Positions 42,393 through 50,645 of a DNA stretch of 64,000 bases are shown here, piece after piece (within the stretch, counting starts at the first letter, position 1; the number at the start of each line of letters is the position of its first letter). The notes beneath the pieces are model-generated. The model was not told where the DNA came from. It did not search any database and saw only the letters and a list, made by a program, of their open reading frames with translations. The translations under genes and the position numbers were made by a program. Origin of the DNA: Actinomycetes bacterium (lineage in GTDB: Bacteria > Actinomycetota > Actinomycetes > Actinomycetales > Microbacteriaceae); assembly GCA_023386365.1 (NCBI GenBank), contig JAEWJX010000105.1:1-64000 (forward strand), written 5' to 3'.

Positions 42393-44243
42393 ATGACGAG
42401 CACCGACGCGCCCGCGCGCCGCAACCCCTTCCGACGCACGCCCGACACGGGCCCCCGGGCGTCCTTCCGCGAGCTTCTGCCGTACCTCACCGAGCACAAG
42501 GTGCTGCTCGGGCTCGCCATCGTGCTCAGCCTCGTGAGTGCCGCGTTCTCGCTCGCGCAACCCGCGCTCGTCAGCCAGGTGATCACGATCGTCGAAGCGG
42601 GCGACCCGCTCGGCTACCTCGCGTGGCTGCTCGTGGCGCTCGTCGTCGCCAACGGCGTCGTCACCGCCATCCAGCACTACCTGCTGCAGCGGGCGGGCAC
42701 GAGCGTCGTCTACTCGTCGCGCCGCGCCCTCATCCGGCGGATGCTGCGCCTGCCCATCCGCGAGTTCGACACCCGCCGCACCGGCGACCTCGTCTCGCGC
42801 GTCGGCAGCGACACCACCCTGCTCTACGCCGTGCTCACCCAGGGCCTCGTGGATGCGCTGGGCGGCGCCGTCGTGTTCGTCGGAGCGCTCATCGGCATGG
42901 CGCTCATCGACCCGGTGCTGCTCGGCACGACCGTGCTCGTGATCGCCGTCGCGATCGCCGTCGTCGGCGGACTCTCGGGCCGCATCCGGGTCGCCAGCCG
43001 CGAACAGCAGGAGAAGGTGGGCGACGTCGCCGCCGGCGTGCAGCGCGCGATCGCCGCCATCCGCACGGTGCGCGCCGCCAACGCGACCGAGCGCGAGTCG
43101 GTCGCGATCGAGAAGGAGGCGCACGCGGCGTGGGGCGCGGGCATCCGGGTGGCGAAGGTCTCGGCGCTCGTCGTGCCGGTGGCGAGCATCGCGATGAACG
43201 TGTCGTTCCTGGTGGTGCTGGGCCTTGGGGGCTACCGGGTGGCGTCGGGCGCGATCACGATCGCGAACCTGGTGGCGTTCATCCTGTTCCTGTTCCTCAT
43301 GATCATGCCGCTCGGTTCGGCGTTCGGCGCCGTCACCTCGGTGAACCAGGCCCTCGGCGCCCTCGGTCGCATCCAGGAGATCATGCGCATCCCGTCGGAA
43401 GACGAGGGCGACGCGGGCATCGAGCCGGCGGCCCCCGTCGAGACGGATGCGGCGATCCGCTTCGACGACGTGCGGTTCTCGTACCCGGAGACCGCGCACC
43501 GCACCGAGCAGGAGAAGGCGATCGCCGCCGCCGTCGGCGAGGACGAGGTCGCGCCGCCGGACCGCGAGGTGCTGCACGGGGTCTCGTTCGCGGTGCCCCG
43601 CGGCTCGCGCGTGGCCCTCGTCGGGCCCTCGGGCGCCGGCAAGTCGACCATCCTGGCTCTCATCGAGCGCTTCTACGACCCCACCGGTGGCGTCGTGCGC
43701 ATCGACGGTGCGGATGTGCGCGGTCTCGGCCGCGAGGAGCTGCGGGGGCGCATCGGCTACGTCGAACAGGACGCCCCCGTGCTGGCGGGCACCCTGCGCG
43801 ACAACCTCACCCTCGGCACCCCCGACGCCACCGACGAGCAGTGCGTCGCCGTGCTGCAGGCGGTGAACCTCGGCGAGGTGCTCGCACGCGACCCCGCGGG
43901 GCTGGATGCGGCGGTCGGCGAGGAGGGAGTCATGCTGTCGGGCGGCGAGCGTCAGCGTCTCGCGATCGCGCGCGCCCTGCTCGCGGCCCCGCCCATCCTG
44001 CTGCTCGACGAGGCCACCGCATCCCTCGACGGGGTCAACGAGCAGCTGCTGCGGGAGGCGATCGACGCGGTCGCCGAAGACCGCACACTGCTGGTGATCG
44101 CCCACCGCCTGTCGACGGTGGTCGACTCGGATGCGATCGTCGTGCTCGACCACGGACGCGTCGCCGGCGTGGGCACCCACTCCGAGCTGGTCGCCTCCAC
44201 CCCCCTCTACCGAGACCTGGCAAAGCACCAGCTCCTGGTGTGA
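42393..44243 (+). CDS. ABC exporter with fused membrane and ATPase domains
   Basis: The 616-residue protein has an ABC type 1 transmembrane domain (about 30-325) and an ATPase domain (about 350-616): Walker A ALVGPSGAGKSTILAL, signature MLSGGERQRLAIA, Walker B LLLDEATASLD and the switch His in LVIAHRLST. It works as a dimer to export drugs, lipids or peptides. An insert between the first strand of the ATPase and Walker A (about 365-400, Glu-rich) is longer than usual. It follows the HTH gene by 29 bases, so it is probably co-regulated with it. Confidence 0.92.
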   Translation: MTSTDAPARRNPFRRTPDTGPRASFRELLPYLTEHKVLLGLAIVLSLVSAAFSLAQPALVSQVITIVEAGDPLGYLAWLLVALVVANGVVTAIQHYLLQRAGTSVVYSSRRALIRRMLRLPIREFDTRRTGDLVSRVGSDTTLLYAVLTQGLVDALGGAVVFVGALIGMALIDPVLLGTTVLVIAVAIAVVGGLSGRIRVASREQQEKVGDVAAGVQRAIAAIRTVRAANATERESVAIEKEAHAAWGAGIRVAKVSALVVPVASIAMNVSFLVVLGLGGYRVASGAITIANLVAFILFLFLMIMPLGSAFGAVTSVNQALGALGRIQEIMRIPSEDEGDAGIEPAAPVETDAAIRFDDVRFSYPETAHRTEQEKAIAAAVGEDEVAPPDREVLHGVSFAVPRGSRVALVGPSGAGKSTILALIERFYDPTGGVVRIDGADVRGLGREELRGRIGYVEQDAPVLAGTLRDNLTLGTPDATDEQCVAVLQAVNLGEVLARDPAGLDAAVGEEGVMLSGGERQRLAIARALLAAPPILLLDEATASLDGVNEQLLREAIDAVAEDRTLLVIAHRLSTVVDSDAIVVLDHGRVAGVGTHSELVASTPLYRDLAKHQLLV

Positions 44244-44262
44244 GGGGGTAGTCAGCCCGCCG

Positions 44263-45723
44263 CTACGACATCGGGGTGAGCGTGTACTTCGTGTCGAGGT
44301 ACTCGTGGATTCCCTCGAGGCCGCCCTCGCGACCCAGACCCGACTGCTTCACGCCACCGAACGGCGCCGCCGCGTTCGACACGACTCCCACGTTCAGGCC
44401 CATCATGCCGGTGTCGAGTTGGTCGATCATGCGCTGACCGCGCGCCAGATCCTTCGTGAACACGTACGACACGAGGCCGAACTCGGTGTCGTTCGCGCGG
44501 CGCACCGCATCCGCCTCATCGGTGAACGTCGAGATCGCCAGCACCGGCCCGAAGATCTCCTCGCGCAGGATGTCGGAACCGGATGCGACGCCCGCCACCA
44601 CCGTCGGCAGGTAGAAGGTGCCGGGGCCGTCGACCGCACTGCCGCCGGTCGTGACCGACGCACCGCGCTCCACCGCATCCGTCACCAGCGCGTCCGCCTT
44701 CGCGACCGCCTTCTCGTCGATGAGGGGGCCGATGGTGACACCGTCTTCGGTGCCGCGCCCCACCTTCATCGCGTTCACCCGCTCGGTGACCCGCCGGGTG
44801 AACTCGTCGGCCACATCCGCGTGCACCAGGAACCGGTTGGCGGCCGTGCACGCCTCACCGATGTTGCGGAACTTCGCCAGCATGGCGGCATCGACCGCCA
44901 CATCGAGGTCGGCGTCGTCGAACACCACGAACGGCGCGTTGCCGCCGAGCTCCATCGACGTGCGCAGCACCCCCTGCGCCGACTGCTCGAGCAGCTTGCG
45001 CCCCACCTCGGTGGAGCCGGTGAACGACAGCTTGCGCAGGCGCGGGTCGGCGATGATCGGCGCCGACACGGCACCGGAGGTCGATGTGGTGATCACGTTG
45101 ACGACACCCGCCGGCACCCCCACCTCCTCCAGCAGCTTCACGAAGTACAGGGTGGTGAGCGGGGTCAGCTCGGCCGGCTTGATCACGACCGTGCAGCCCG
45201 CCGCGAGCGCGGGAGCGATCTTGCGGGTCGCCATGGCGAGCGGGAAGTTCCACGGGGTGATGAAGAAGCAGGGGCCGACCGGGCGCTGCGTGACGATCAT
45301 GCGCCCGGTGCCTTCCGGGTTCGGGCCGTAGCGTCCGGCGATGCGCGGCGCCTCTTCCGAGAACCAGCGCAGGAACTCGCCGCCGTAGGTGACCTCGCCG
45401 CGGGCCTCCGCGAGCGGTTTGCCCATCTCGAGCGTCATCAGCAGCGCGAACTCGTCGGCGCGCTCCATGAGCAGCTCCCACGCAGCGCGCAGCAGTTCGC
45501 CGCGCTTGCGGGCGGGGGTCGCCGCCCAGGATGCGGATGCGGCGACCGCCGCGTCGAGGGCGGCCGCACCATCCGCGGGTGAGGCGTCGGCGATGGTGAC
45601 GAGCGTGTCGCCGGTGGCCGGGTCTTTCACGTCGATCGCGCGGCCCGAGGTGCCCTCGACCCAGTCGCCGCCGATGTACAGCCGCGTCGGCACCTTCGCC
45701 AGCAGCTCGGTCTCAGAGATCAT
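44263..45723 (-). CDS. gabD: NAD(P)-dependent succinate-semialdehyde dehydrogenase
   Basis: The 486-residue protein belongs to the aldehyde dehydrogenase family with GabD features: TPWNFPLAMATRKIAPALAAG (split), MELGGNAPFVVFDDADLD holding the catalytic Glu, and NIGEACTAANRFLVH with the catalytic Cys. FGGVKQSGLGREGG closes the active site. It oxidises succinate semialdehyde to succinate, which feeds the TCA cycle; other short aldehydes may also be used. GAGAGGA lies before the ATG. It follows pncA by 42 bases. Confidence 0.9.
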   Translation of the reverse strand: MISETELLAKVPTRLYIGGDWVEGTSGRAIDVKDPATGDTLVTIADASPADGAAALDAAVAASASWAATPARKRGELLRAAWELLMERADEFALLMTLEMGKPLAEARGEVTYGGEFLRWFSEEAPRIAGRYGPNPEGTGRMIVTQRPVGPCFFITPWNFPLAMATRKIAPALAAGCTVVIKPAELTPLTTLYFVKLLEEVGVPAGVVNVITTSTSGAVSAPIIADPRLRKLSFTGSTEVGRKLLEQSAQGVLRTSMELGGNAPFVVFDDADLDVAVDAAMLAKFRNIGEACTAANRFLVHADVADEFTRRVTERVNAMKVGRGTEDGVTIGPLIDEKAVAKADALVTDAVERGASVTTGGSAVDGPGTFYLPTVVAGVASGSDILREEIFGPVLAISTFTDEADAVRRANDTEFGLVSYVFTKDLARGQRMIDQLDTGMMGLNVGVVSNAAAPFGGVKQSGLGREGGLEGIHEYLDTKYTLTPMS

Positions 45724-45765
45724 GCGTCTATCCTCTCGCGTTCGGGTCGCCGGTGAGGGGTCGGC

Positions 45766-46347
45766 TCAGCGGGCGGAGCGGACGGCGGCACCGGCCTGCT
45801 CGAGCTCGACCAGCGCTGCAGCACCCGTCACCGGGTCGACGGCCGCGACCAGGTCGTCGAGCACGGCGACCGTGCGACCCGCGCCGAGGGCGTCGAGCGC
45901 CGACGCGCGCACGCAGTAGTCGGTCGCGATGCCGACCACGTCGACCTCCGTCACCCCCAGCCTGTCGAGCACCTCCGGGAAAGCCGTACCGTCATCCGAG
46001 GTGCCCTCGAAGATCGAGTACGCGGGGACGCCCTGCCCCTTCTTCACGTGCACGTCGATGAGGGACACGTCGAGCGCCGGGTGGTACTCGGCTCCCGGAG
46101 TGCCGGCCACGCAGTGCGGCGGCCAGCTGTCGACGAAATCGGGAGCCGCATCCGTGGCGAAGTGGCCGCCGTTGTCGTCGTCGCCGTTGTGCCAGTCGCG
46201 CGACGCGACGACCGCGGCGTAGCGGTTCGGATGGACGCGCAGGTACTCGGTGATGCCCGCCGCGACCGCGGCGCCGCCGTCGACGCCCAGCGCCCCACCC
46301 TCGGTGAAGTCGTTCTGCACGTCGATCACGAGCAGTGCGCGCGTCAT
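45766..46347 (-). CDS. pncA: Nicotinamidase / isochorismatase-family hydrolase
   Basis: The 193-residue protein shows the catalytic triad of nicotinamidase: Asp in LLVIDVQNDFTEGG, Lys in DVHVKKGQG and Cys in GIATDYCVRASALDA. The metal-binding region SRDWHNGDDDNGGHF has the expected His and Asp. It hydrolyses nicotinamide to nicotinate for NAD salvage, and this family activates pyrazinamide. It lies 12 bases behind dacB and probably shares its transcript; GGGGGAA precedes the ATG. Confidence 0.9.
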   Translation of the reverse strand: MTRALLVIDVQNDFTEGGALGVDGGAAVAAGITEYLRVHPNRYAAVVASRDWHNGDDDNGGHFATDAAPDFVDSWPPHCVAGTPGAEYHPALDVSLIDVHVKKGQGVPAYSIFEGTSDDGTAFPEVLDRLGVTEVDVVGIATDYCVRASALDALGAGRTVAVLDDLVAAVDPVTGAAALVELEQAGAAVRSAR

Positions 46348-46359
46348 GGTTCCCCCGGG

Positions 46360-47994
46360 TCAGTTGTTGGAGAGGTTGTCTCCGCAACGGTACGCGGCGG
46401 TCGCGACCGTGTCGATCGCGGTCCGCGCACTGCTGCTGACGCCATCGCCCGCCGCATAGAAGGTGAAGACCAGCGGCACGCCGTCGGCGGAGTTGATGTA
46501 CCCGGTCAACGTGTACGAGGCACGGATCATGCCCGTCTTCGCGAAGACGTTGCCGCGCGCGACCGCGTTCTCGCCCGTGAAGCGCCCGGCGAGGAACCCG
46601 GTCTGCCCGGCCACCGAGAGGCCGCCGCGCACCACATCGAGGTTGTCGACGCCCGCGTGCACCGACCGCTGCAGGATCGTCAGCGCGGATGCGGGCACCT
46701 TGTTCTCGGGCGACAGCCCGGAGCCGTCCTTGATGGTGATACCCGTCATGGGCACGTTCCAGAAGGCGAGCTGGCCGGTGATCGCCGCCTGCAGCGACGC
46801 CGCCGAACCGTCCGAGCCGCTCTCCTTCGAGACGATGCGGGCGAGCATCTCGCCGAGCATGTTGTCGCTCGGGAGGAGCATCTGCGGGATCAGGGTGCGC
46901 ACCGGCTGCGACTGCACCTCCGCGAGCACGGTCGAGCCGATCGCGGAACCGAGCGAGGTGTTGATCCCGGAGTCGACCACGCCACCCGGGTCGGCGGCGC
47001 GCAGCGCCTGCACGAACGCGGCGCCGGCGCGGCCGATCGGGTCGGTGGAGCGGGGGCTGACGACGGCACGCGGGTCAGCGCGGTCGCCATCGACCTGAAG
47101 TGCGGTCGCCGGGGCCTGGAAACCTTCGGTGCGCTGGTCTTCGCGCCAGGTCGGATCCCACGCGTCGCCCGAGTTCCAGTAGGTGGCGTCGAGCACGACG
47201 TGGGTGATCGGCACACCCGGGTACTTCGCCGCGTACTGGGCGACAGTCGTCTCGGCGAGGGTCTGCAGCTTGGGCGCGCCGGTGTAGACGCTCTCCTGGC
47301 CGACCGGCAGCGCCGACAGGGTCGTGTCGCCGCGGCCCTTCAGCACGACGGTGCCGGGGCTGGATCCTTCGTAGACGCTCGTGGTGATGCGGAAGTCGGG
47401 GCCGAGCGCCTTGATCGCGGCGGCCGCGGTGAACACCTTGAGGCTGGATGCGGGCGGCGCGGGTTCGGCGGCGCTGCGGTCGAAGAGCACCTCGCCCGTA
47501 TCGGAGCGCATGATCGAGGCGTAGAAGCCGACGAGCGCCGGGTCGGATGCGGGGCCCGCGATCGAGCAGGTGCGCAGCCGGGTGGGGGTCGAGGCGAGCT
47601 CCGACACGGCCCGCGGCGGGTCCTCGGTGACCGTCGGGGTCGGCGTGGCGACAGGGGCCGCGGAGCGGGACGCCCAGGCGACACCGGCGAAGATCGAGCC
47701 TGTGCCGAGCAGCACGAACACGACCGCCGCCGCGGACACGATCCACGCTGTCGGATGCTTGCGCAGCAGAGCGCCCAGGCCGCCGGCCTTCGCCTCATCC
47801 GCCTCGGTGACGGCGCCGTCGGCGGCGGCGACCGGTGTCGCGGCGACCGTTGACGGTTCGGCGGAGAACGCCTCGGTGGGGGCGTCGGCTCCGACCGGTG
47901 TGGTCGCAGGTGCGGGTGCGGGTGCAGGTGCGCCGGACGCCGCCTTCGCCGCCTCCCGGGCAGCACGACGCGAAGTCGGTTGCTCGTCGGTCAC
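46360..47994 (-). CDS. dacB: D-alanyl-D-alanine carboxypeptidase, peptidase S13 (PBP4 type)
   Basis: The 544-residue protein starts at GTG 47994. An Ala/Pro-rich cytoplasmic N-terminus (1-85) precedes one membrane helix (SAAAVVFVLLGTGSIFAGVAW, about 95-115), then the extracellular S13 domain. The active-site motifs are SSLKVFTAAAAI (SxxK), SDNMLGEML (SxN) and FAKTGMI (KTG). It trims or opens peptidoglycan cross-links. TATCAT lies 6 bases before the GTG, predicting a leaderless message. The long cytoplasmic tail is unusual and may bind a partner. Confidence 0.9.
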   Translation of the reverse strand: MTDEQPTSRRAAREAAKAASGAPAPAPAPATTPVGADAPTEAFSAEPSTVAATPVAAADGAVTEADEAKAGGLGALLRKHPTAWIVSAAAVVFVLLGTGSIFAGVAWASRSAAPVATPTPTVTEDPPRAVSELASTPTRLRTCSIAGPASDPALVGFYASIMRSDTGEVLFDRSAAEPAPPASSLKVFTAAAAIKALGPDFRITTSVYEGSSPGTVVLKGRGDTTLSALPVGQESVYTGAPKLQTLAETTVAQYAAKYPGVPITHVVLDATYWNSGDAWDPTWREDQRTEGFQAPATALQVDGDRADPRAVVSPRSTDPIGRAGAAFVQALRAADPGGVVDSGINTSLGSAIGSTVLAEVQSQPVRTLIPQMLLPSDNMLGEMLARIVSKESGSDGSAASLQAAITGQLAFWNVPMTGITIKDGSGLSPENKVPASALTILQRSVHAGVDNLDVVRGGLSVAGQTGFLAGRFTGENAVARGNVFAKTGMIRASYTLTGYINSADGVPLVFTFYAAGDGVSSSARTAIDTVATAAYRCGDNLSNN

Positions 47995-48000
47995 CGGATC

Positions 48001-48006
48001 ATGATA
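48001..48006 (-). promoter_or_regulatory. Minus-10 box TATCAT, dacB
   Basis: TATCAT on the minus strand lies 6 bases before the GTG at 47994. Confidence 0.5.
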
Positions 48007-48041
48007 GCGGCGCGATCCTGGGCGCCTGCGACCCGCATCCG

Positions 48042-49025
48042 TCACTCCCCGGGGTAGCGGAGTCCGATCTGGCGGCGGATCTCGTCGAGCGTGCCCATGA
48101 TGCCGACCGTCTCCTCGGGCGGCAGCACATCGGCCGCGCTACGTCCCTCGGCGACGAGCCGCTCCAGCTCGACCGCCTGGAACTGCATCCCGCGCCCCGG
48201 CACCTCGAGCTCGAAACGCTCGAGTACGGTGTCGTCGGCGTCCATCAGCTCGAACGAGGTGGGGTTGTACCAGATGGGCGCGATCTCGATGCGGGCCTCC
48301 GTGCCGACGACCACCGCCGTCGACGGGCCGCGGGCGTCGAGCTGGGTGTGCAGCACCGCCTGCTCACCGCCCGGGAAGCCGAGGATGATCGCCGTCTGCC
48401 GGTCGACGCCGGTGGGGGTGGTCGACGAGATCGCGTGCACGCTCGACGGCGCCCCGAACACATCCCACGCGAACGACACCGGGTAGATGCCGAGGTCGAG
48501 CAGGGCCCCGCCGCCGAGCGCCGGGTTCTGCAGCCGATGCTCCGGGTCTCCGGGAAGCTTCTGGTCGTGGTCGGCGATGAGGGCGCGCACCTCTCCGAGG
48601 GCGCCGGATGCGATCAGCTCACGGATGCGGATCATGTGCGGCAGCCAGCGCGTCCACATCGCCTCCAGGACGATGAGCCCCTTCTCGGTCGCGAGGTCGA
48701 CGACCTGCCGCGCCTCGGCCTCGTTGAGGGTGAACGGCTTCTCGACGAGCACATGCTTGCCGTGCGACAGCGCCAGCAGCGCCCCCTCGGCGTGGAACGG
48801 GTGCGGCGTGGAGATGTAGATGACGTCGACCTCGGGGTCGGCGACGAGCTCCTCGTAGCTGCCGTGGGCGCGCGGGATGCCGTGGGTCGCCGCGAATGCG
48901 TCGGCGGATTCCTGCGTGCGCGACCCGACCGCGCTCACCGTGTGGCCGGTGAGGTTCAGGTCGGACGTGAAGAGGCGGGCGATGAGGCCGGTGCCGAGGA
49001 TGCCCCAGCGCAGTCGATCGGTCAT
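48042..49025 (-). CDS. Gfo/Idh/MocA-family oxidoreductase
   Basis: The 327-residue protein has a Rossmann start LRWGILGTGLIARLFTSDL, the conserved VDVIYISTPHPFHAEGALLAL (split) and the family motif HVLVEKPFTLNEAEA with its EKP signature. The C-terminal part (about 125-327) is the substrate-binding barrel. It uses NAD(P) to oxidise or reduce a sugar, inositol or similar alcohol; the substrate is unknown. TACGCT lies 6 bases before the ATG. It ends 48 bases before dacB. Confidence 0.88.
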   Translation of the reverse strand: MTDRLRWGILGTGLIARLFTSDLNLTGHTVSAVGSRTQESADAFAATHGIPRAHGSYEELVADPEVDVIYISTPHPFHAEGALLALSHGKHVLVEKPFTLNEAEARQVVDLATEKGLIVLEAMWTRWLPHMIRIRELIASGALGEVRALIADHDQKLPGDPEHRLQNPALGGGALLDLGIYPVSFAWDVFGAPSSVHAISSTTPTGVDRQTAIILGFPGGEQAVLHTQLDARGPSTAVVVGTEARIEIAPIWYNPTSFELMDADDTVLERFELEVPGRGMQFQAVELERLVAEGRSAADVLPPEETVGIMGTLDEIRRQIGLRYPGE

Positions 49026-49031
49026 CCTCTC

Positions 49032-49037
49032 AGCGTA
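49032..49037 (-). promoter_or_regulatory. Minus-10 box TACGCT, oxidoreductase gene
   Basis: TACGCT on the minus strand lies 6 bases (GAGAGG) before the ATG at 49025. Confidence 0.5.
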
Positions 49038-49054
49038 GGACGCGGAGGGGTCGG

Positions 49055-49918
49055 TTAGCAGCCGCCCCAGCGGGCGGCGGCGCGGGCGAACCCGGCGCCG
49101 TCGGCCGGGAGGCCGCCGTGCACCATCGCGAAGCAGATCACGACGCTCGACATGCTGCCCGTGTAGGTGGGCCGGTAGAGCGACTTCTGGTGGGACGACG
49201 AGTTCCACCACTTCTGCGCGACCGTCGCACCGCTGTTGCCGCTGCCGCCGGCGAGATTGCCGTCGCATCCGACCGCGGGCACGCCGTCGGAGCGCGGGGT
49301 GCCGCTGTGGCCCCACGCGCTGGTGACGTCGGGGCTCGGGTCTTCGGCGATCCAGAAGAGGCGCGCCTCCATGCAGGCGTCGTACCGGAAGTTGGCCATC
49401 GGCACCGGGTCGAGGCAGTTCGCGACGCGGATCGCGTTGTAGGCCTGTGCGAACGACGCGAGGTCTCGCGAGGTAGTTCCTCCGACCCCCGCCGCAGAGG
49501 TGGTGCCGGGCGCGCCGGCGGGCGAGCCACCGACGTTGGCGGGGCAGCCCTGGCCGGATGCGACGCGGGCGGCCTTGCGCGCCGCCGTGCCGGCGGAGCC
49601 GGACGAGAGAGCTGCGACCGCCACCGGCTTCGGCACCGGCTTCTGAGCCACATGCTCGACGTCGACGTTCAGCACCGCGGATGAGGTGGGCGGCGCGATC
49701 CGGTTGCGTGCGGTGGTCGTCACGATGGCGACCGCGGCACCGGTGTTGCCGACGCGACCGGTCGTCGCGGTCGGCGAGGTCGCGGCGATCGGCACGTCGA
49801 CGCTGTCGTCCGCGTACGCGGGCGAGCCGATCGACGGACCGCCTCCGCCGACGAACGGCAGACCGAGAGCGAGCACGGTCCCGAAGACCGCCCCCACGAG
49901 AAGTGTTCGCTTGAGCAC
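49055..49918 (-). CDS. Secreted CAP/SCP-domain protein
   Basis: The 287-residue protein starts at GTG 49918. The N-terminal LLVGAVFGTVLALGLPFVGGG is a signal peptide or anchor. A low-complexity Ala/Thr/Gly stretch (about 40-150) leads to a CAP-like domain: FAQAYNAIRVANCLDPV, YDACMEARLFWIAED and WWNSSSHQKSLYRPTY, which resembles the conserved W-x-N-S-x-x-H-x-x-x-L of the family. Five or six cysteines suggest disulfides. CAP proteins act outside the cell in varied roles, including wall binding. The leader carries a hairpin that encloses the G-rich ribosome site, so translation may be regulated. Confidence 0.75.
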   Translation of the reverse strand: MLKRTLLVGAVFGTVLALGLPFVGGGGPSIGSPAYADDSVDVPIAATSPTATTGRVGNTGAAVAIVTTTARNRIAPPTSSAVLNVDVEHVAQKPVPKPVAVAALSSGSAGTAARKAARVASGQGCPANVGGSPAGAPGTTSAAGVGGTTSRDLASFAQAYNAIRVANCLDPVPMANFRYDACMEARLFWIAEDPSPDVTSAWGHSGTPRSDGVPAVGCDGNLAGGSGNSGATVAQKWWNSSSHQKSLYRPTYTGSMSSVVICFAMVHGGLPADGAGFARAAARWGGC

Positions 49919-49998
49919 TCTTGAACCCCCCAGTTCAAGATGACGCCGCCTCCCCCCACAGGAGCCGGATAGCGCATCCCCCCACAGGCGGCGCTACG
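49919..49998 (-). promoter_or_regulatory. Structured G-tract leader of the CAP-protein gene
   Basis: On the minus strand the leader holds two copies of CCTGTGGGGGG (49978-49988 and 49952-49962), enclosed by a CGCCGCC/GGCGGCG pairing, then TCTTGAAC-TGGGGG-GTTCAAGA (49919-49940) abutting the GTG. The three G6 tracts are spaced exactly 26 bases. The last tract is the only ribosome-site candidate and lies in the hairpin loop. Confidence 0.6.
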
Positions 49999-50004
49999 CG
50001 TGAC

Positions 50005-50010
50005 AGAGTA
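50005..50010 (-). promoter_or_regulatory. Candidate minus-10 TACTCT, CAP-protein gene
   Basis: TACTCT on the minus strand would start the transcript near 49998, giving the roughly 80-base leader described above. Confidence 0.4.
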
Positions 50011-50034
50011 CGCGACCGATTACGGCGTGTCGAA

Positions 50035-50049
50035 CCCCCCGCACGGGGG
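50035..50049 (-). terminator. Hairpin after small membrane protein gene
   Basis: CCCCC (50036-50040) and GGGGG (50045-50049) pair around GCAC, 20 bases after the membrane protein stop. On the minus strand the stem is followed by TTCGAC, with no T-tract. Confidence 0.4.
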
Positions 50050-50069
50050 CCGGGATGCTACGCGGGTGT

Positions 50070-50459
50070 TCAGGCGCCGCGACGCTCCTCGGCGCGCCTC
50101 TTGAGGAAGATCAGCGGCAGCAGCCACGCACCGAGCGCGGTGACGATCCATACGATCAGTGTCGCCAGCACCCAGGTGACCGCGCCGTCGATGGTGAGCC
50201 CGCCGGGGAACAGCGAGGCGATGAGCAGCGCGACGAAGGTCGACACCAGCCCGATGCCTCCGATGACCGCCGGCGCGTACCGGTGCGCCATCTTGAAGAT
50301 GAACGGCGACAGCACGCTCTGGGCGATGGCGAACACGAGCACCGCCGTGATGAAGCCACTCGCCGACAGGTGCACGTCGGGCAGCAGCCACATCGCGACC
50401 AGCAGGCCCAGTGCGGCGGTGACGAGGAAGATCGCCGCGCGGATCAGCAGTCGGACCAT
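50070..50459 (-). CDS. Phage-holin-family-4/YvlD-like small membrane protein
   Basis: The 129-residue protein starts at ATG 50459, with AAGGAG eight bases upstream. It has four hydrophobic segments (IRAAIFLVTAALGLLVAMWLL, ITAVLVFAIAQSVL, IGLVSTFVALLIASLF, LATLIVWIVTALGAWLL) and a basic C-terminal tail. The pattern resembles YvlD proteins, a membrane family often labelled phage holin family 4, but nothing around it is phage-like. The gene begins 35 bases after tRNA-Thr and has no separate promoter visible, so it may be co-transcribed with the tRNA. Confidence 0.75.
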   Translation of the reverse strand: MVRLLIRAAIFLVTAALGLLVAMWLLPDVHLSASGFITAVLVFAIAQSVLSPFIFKMAHRYAPAVIGGIGLVSTFVALLIASLFPGGLTIDGAVTWVLATLIVWIVTALGAWLLPLIFLKRRAEERRGA

Positions 50460-50494
50460 CGGTGTGCTCCTTCGCGTGCGACGGGAGGGGAACG

Positions 50495-50570
50495 TGGAGC
50501 CACCTGTGGGAATCGAACCCACGACCTATTCATTACGAGTGAATCGCTCTGCCAACTGAGCTAAGGCGGC
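50495..50570 (-). tRNA. tRNA-Thr (anticodon CGT)
   Basis: Acceptor arms GCCGCCT and AGGTGGC pair (one G-T), with a complete D arm (AGCTCAGTTGG), anticodon stem ATTCA/TGAAT around CTCGTAA, and the T arm GTGGGTTCGATTCCCAC. The anticodon is CGT. CCA is encoded at the 3' end (50495-50497). Its likely promoter box TATGCT is at 50602-50607. Confidence 0.97.
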
Positions 50571-50573
50571 GTG

Positions 50574-50589
50574 ATCGGACGAGTCCGAT
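50574..50589 (-). repeat. Inverted repeat at 5' side of tRNA-Thr
   Basis: ATCGGAC (50574-50580) and GTCCGAT (50583-50589) form a perfect 7-base inverted repeat three bases before the tRNA 5' end. It may shape the precursor for RNase P. Confidence 0.4.
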
Positions 50590-50601
50590 GCACAGCCTCC
50601 G

Positions 50602-50607
50602 AGCATA
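50602..50607 (-). promoter_or_regulatory. Minus-10 box TATGCT, tRNA-Thr
   Basis: TATGCT on the minus strand lies about 31 bases before the tRNA 5' end, giving a short precursor leader. Confidence 0.45.
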
Positions 50608-50645
50608 GCCGATGCGGATGAGCGATCGGACCACGGGAAAGCCGC

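Noticed and set aside
49952..49988. The two CCCCCCACAGG copies as a mobile-element direct repeat
   Set aside because: Too short and only 26 bases apart, with no element between them; better explained as part of the CAP-gene leader.
50070..50459. Holin label as a sign of a prophage
   Set aside because: Only one YvlD-like membrane protein is present, with no lysin, integrase, terminase or structural genes nearby; the tRNA shows no attachment-site duplication in the window.
49921..50559. Plus-strand frame ending in a GIEPTTYSLR-like stretch
   Set aside because: This is the familiar false translation across the antisense of a tRNA gene (tRNA-Thr, 50495-50570).
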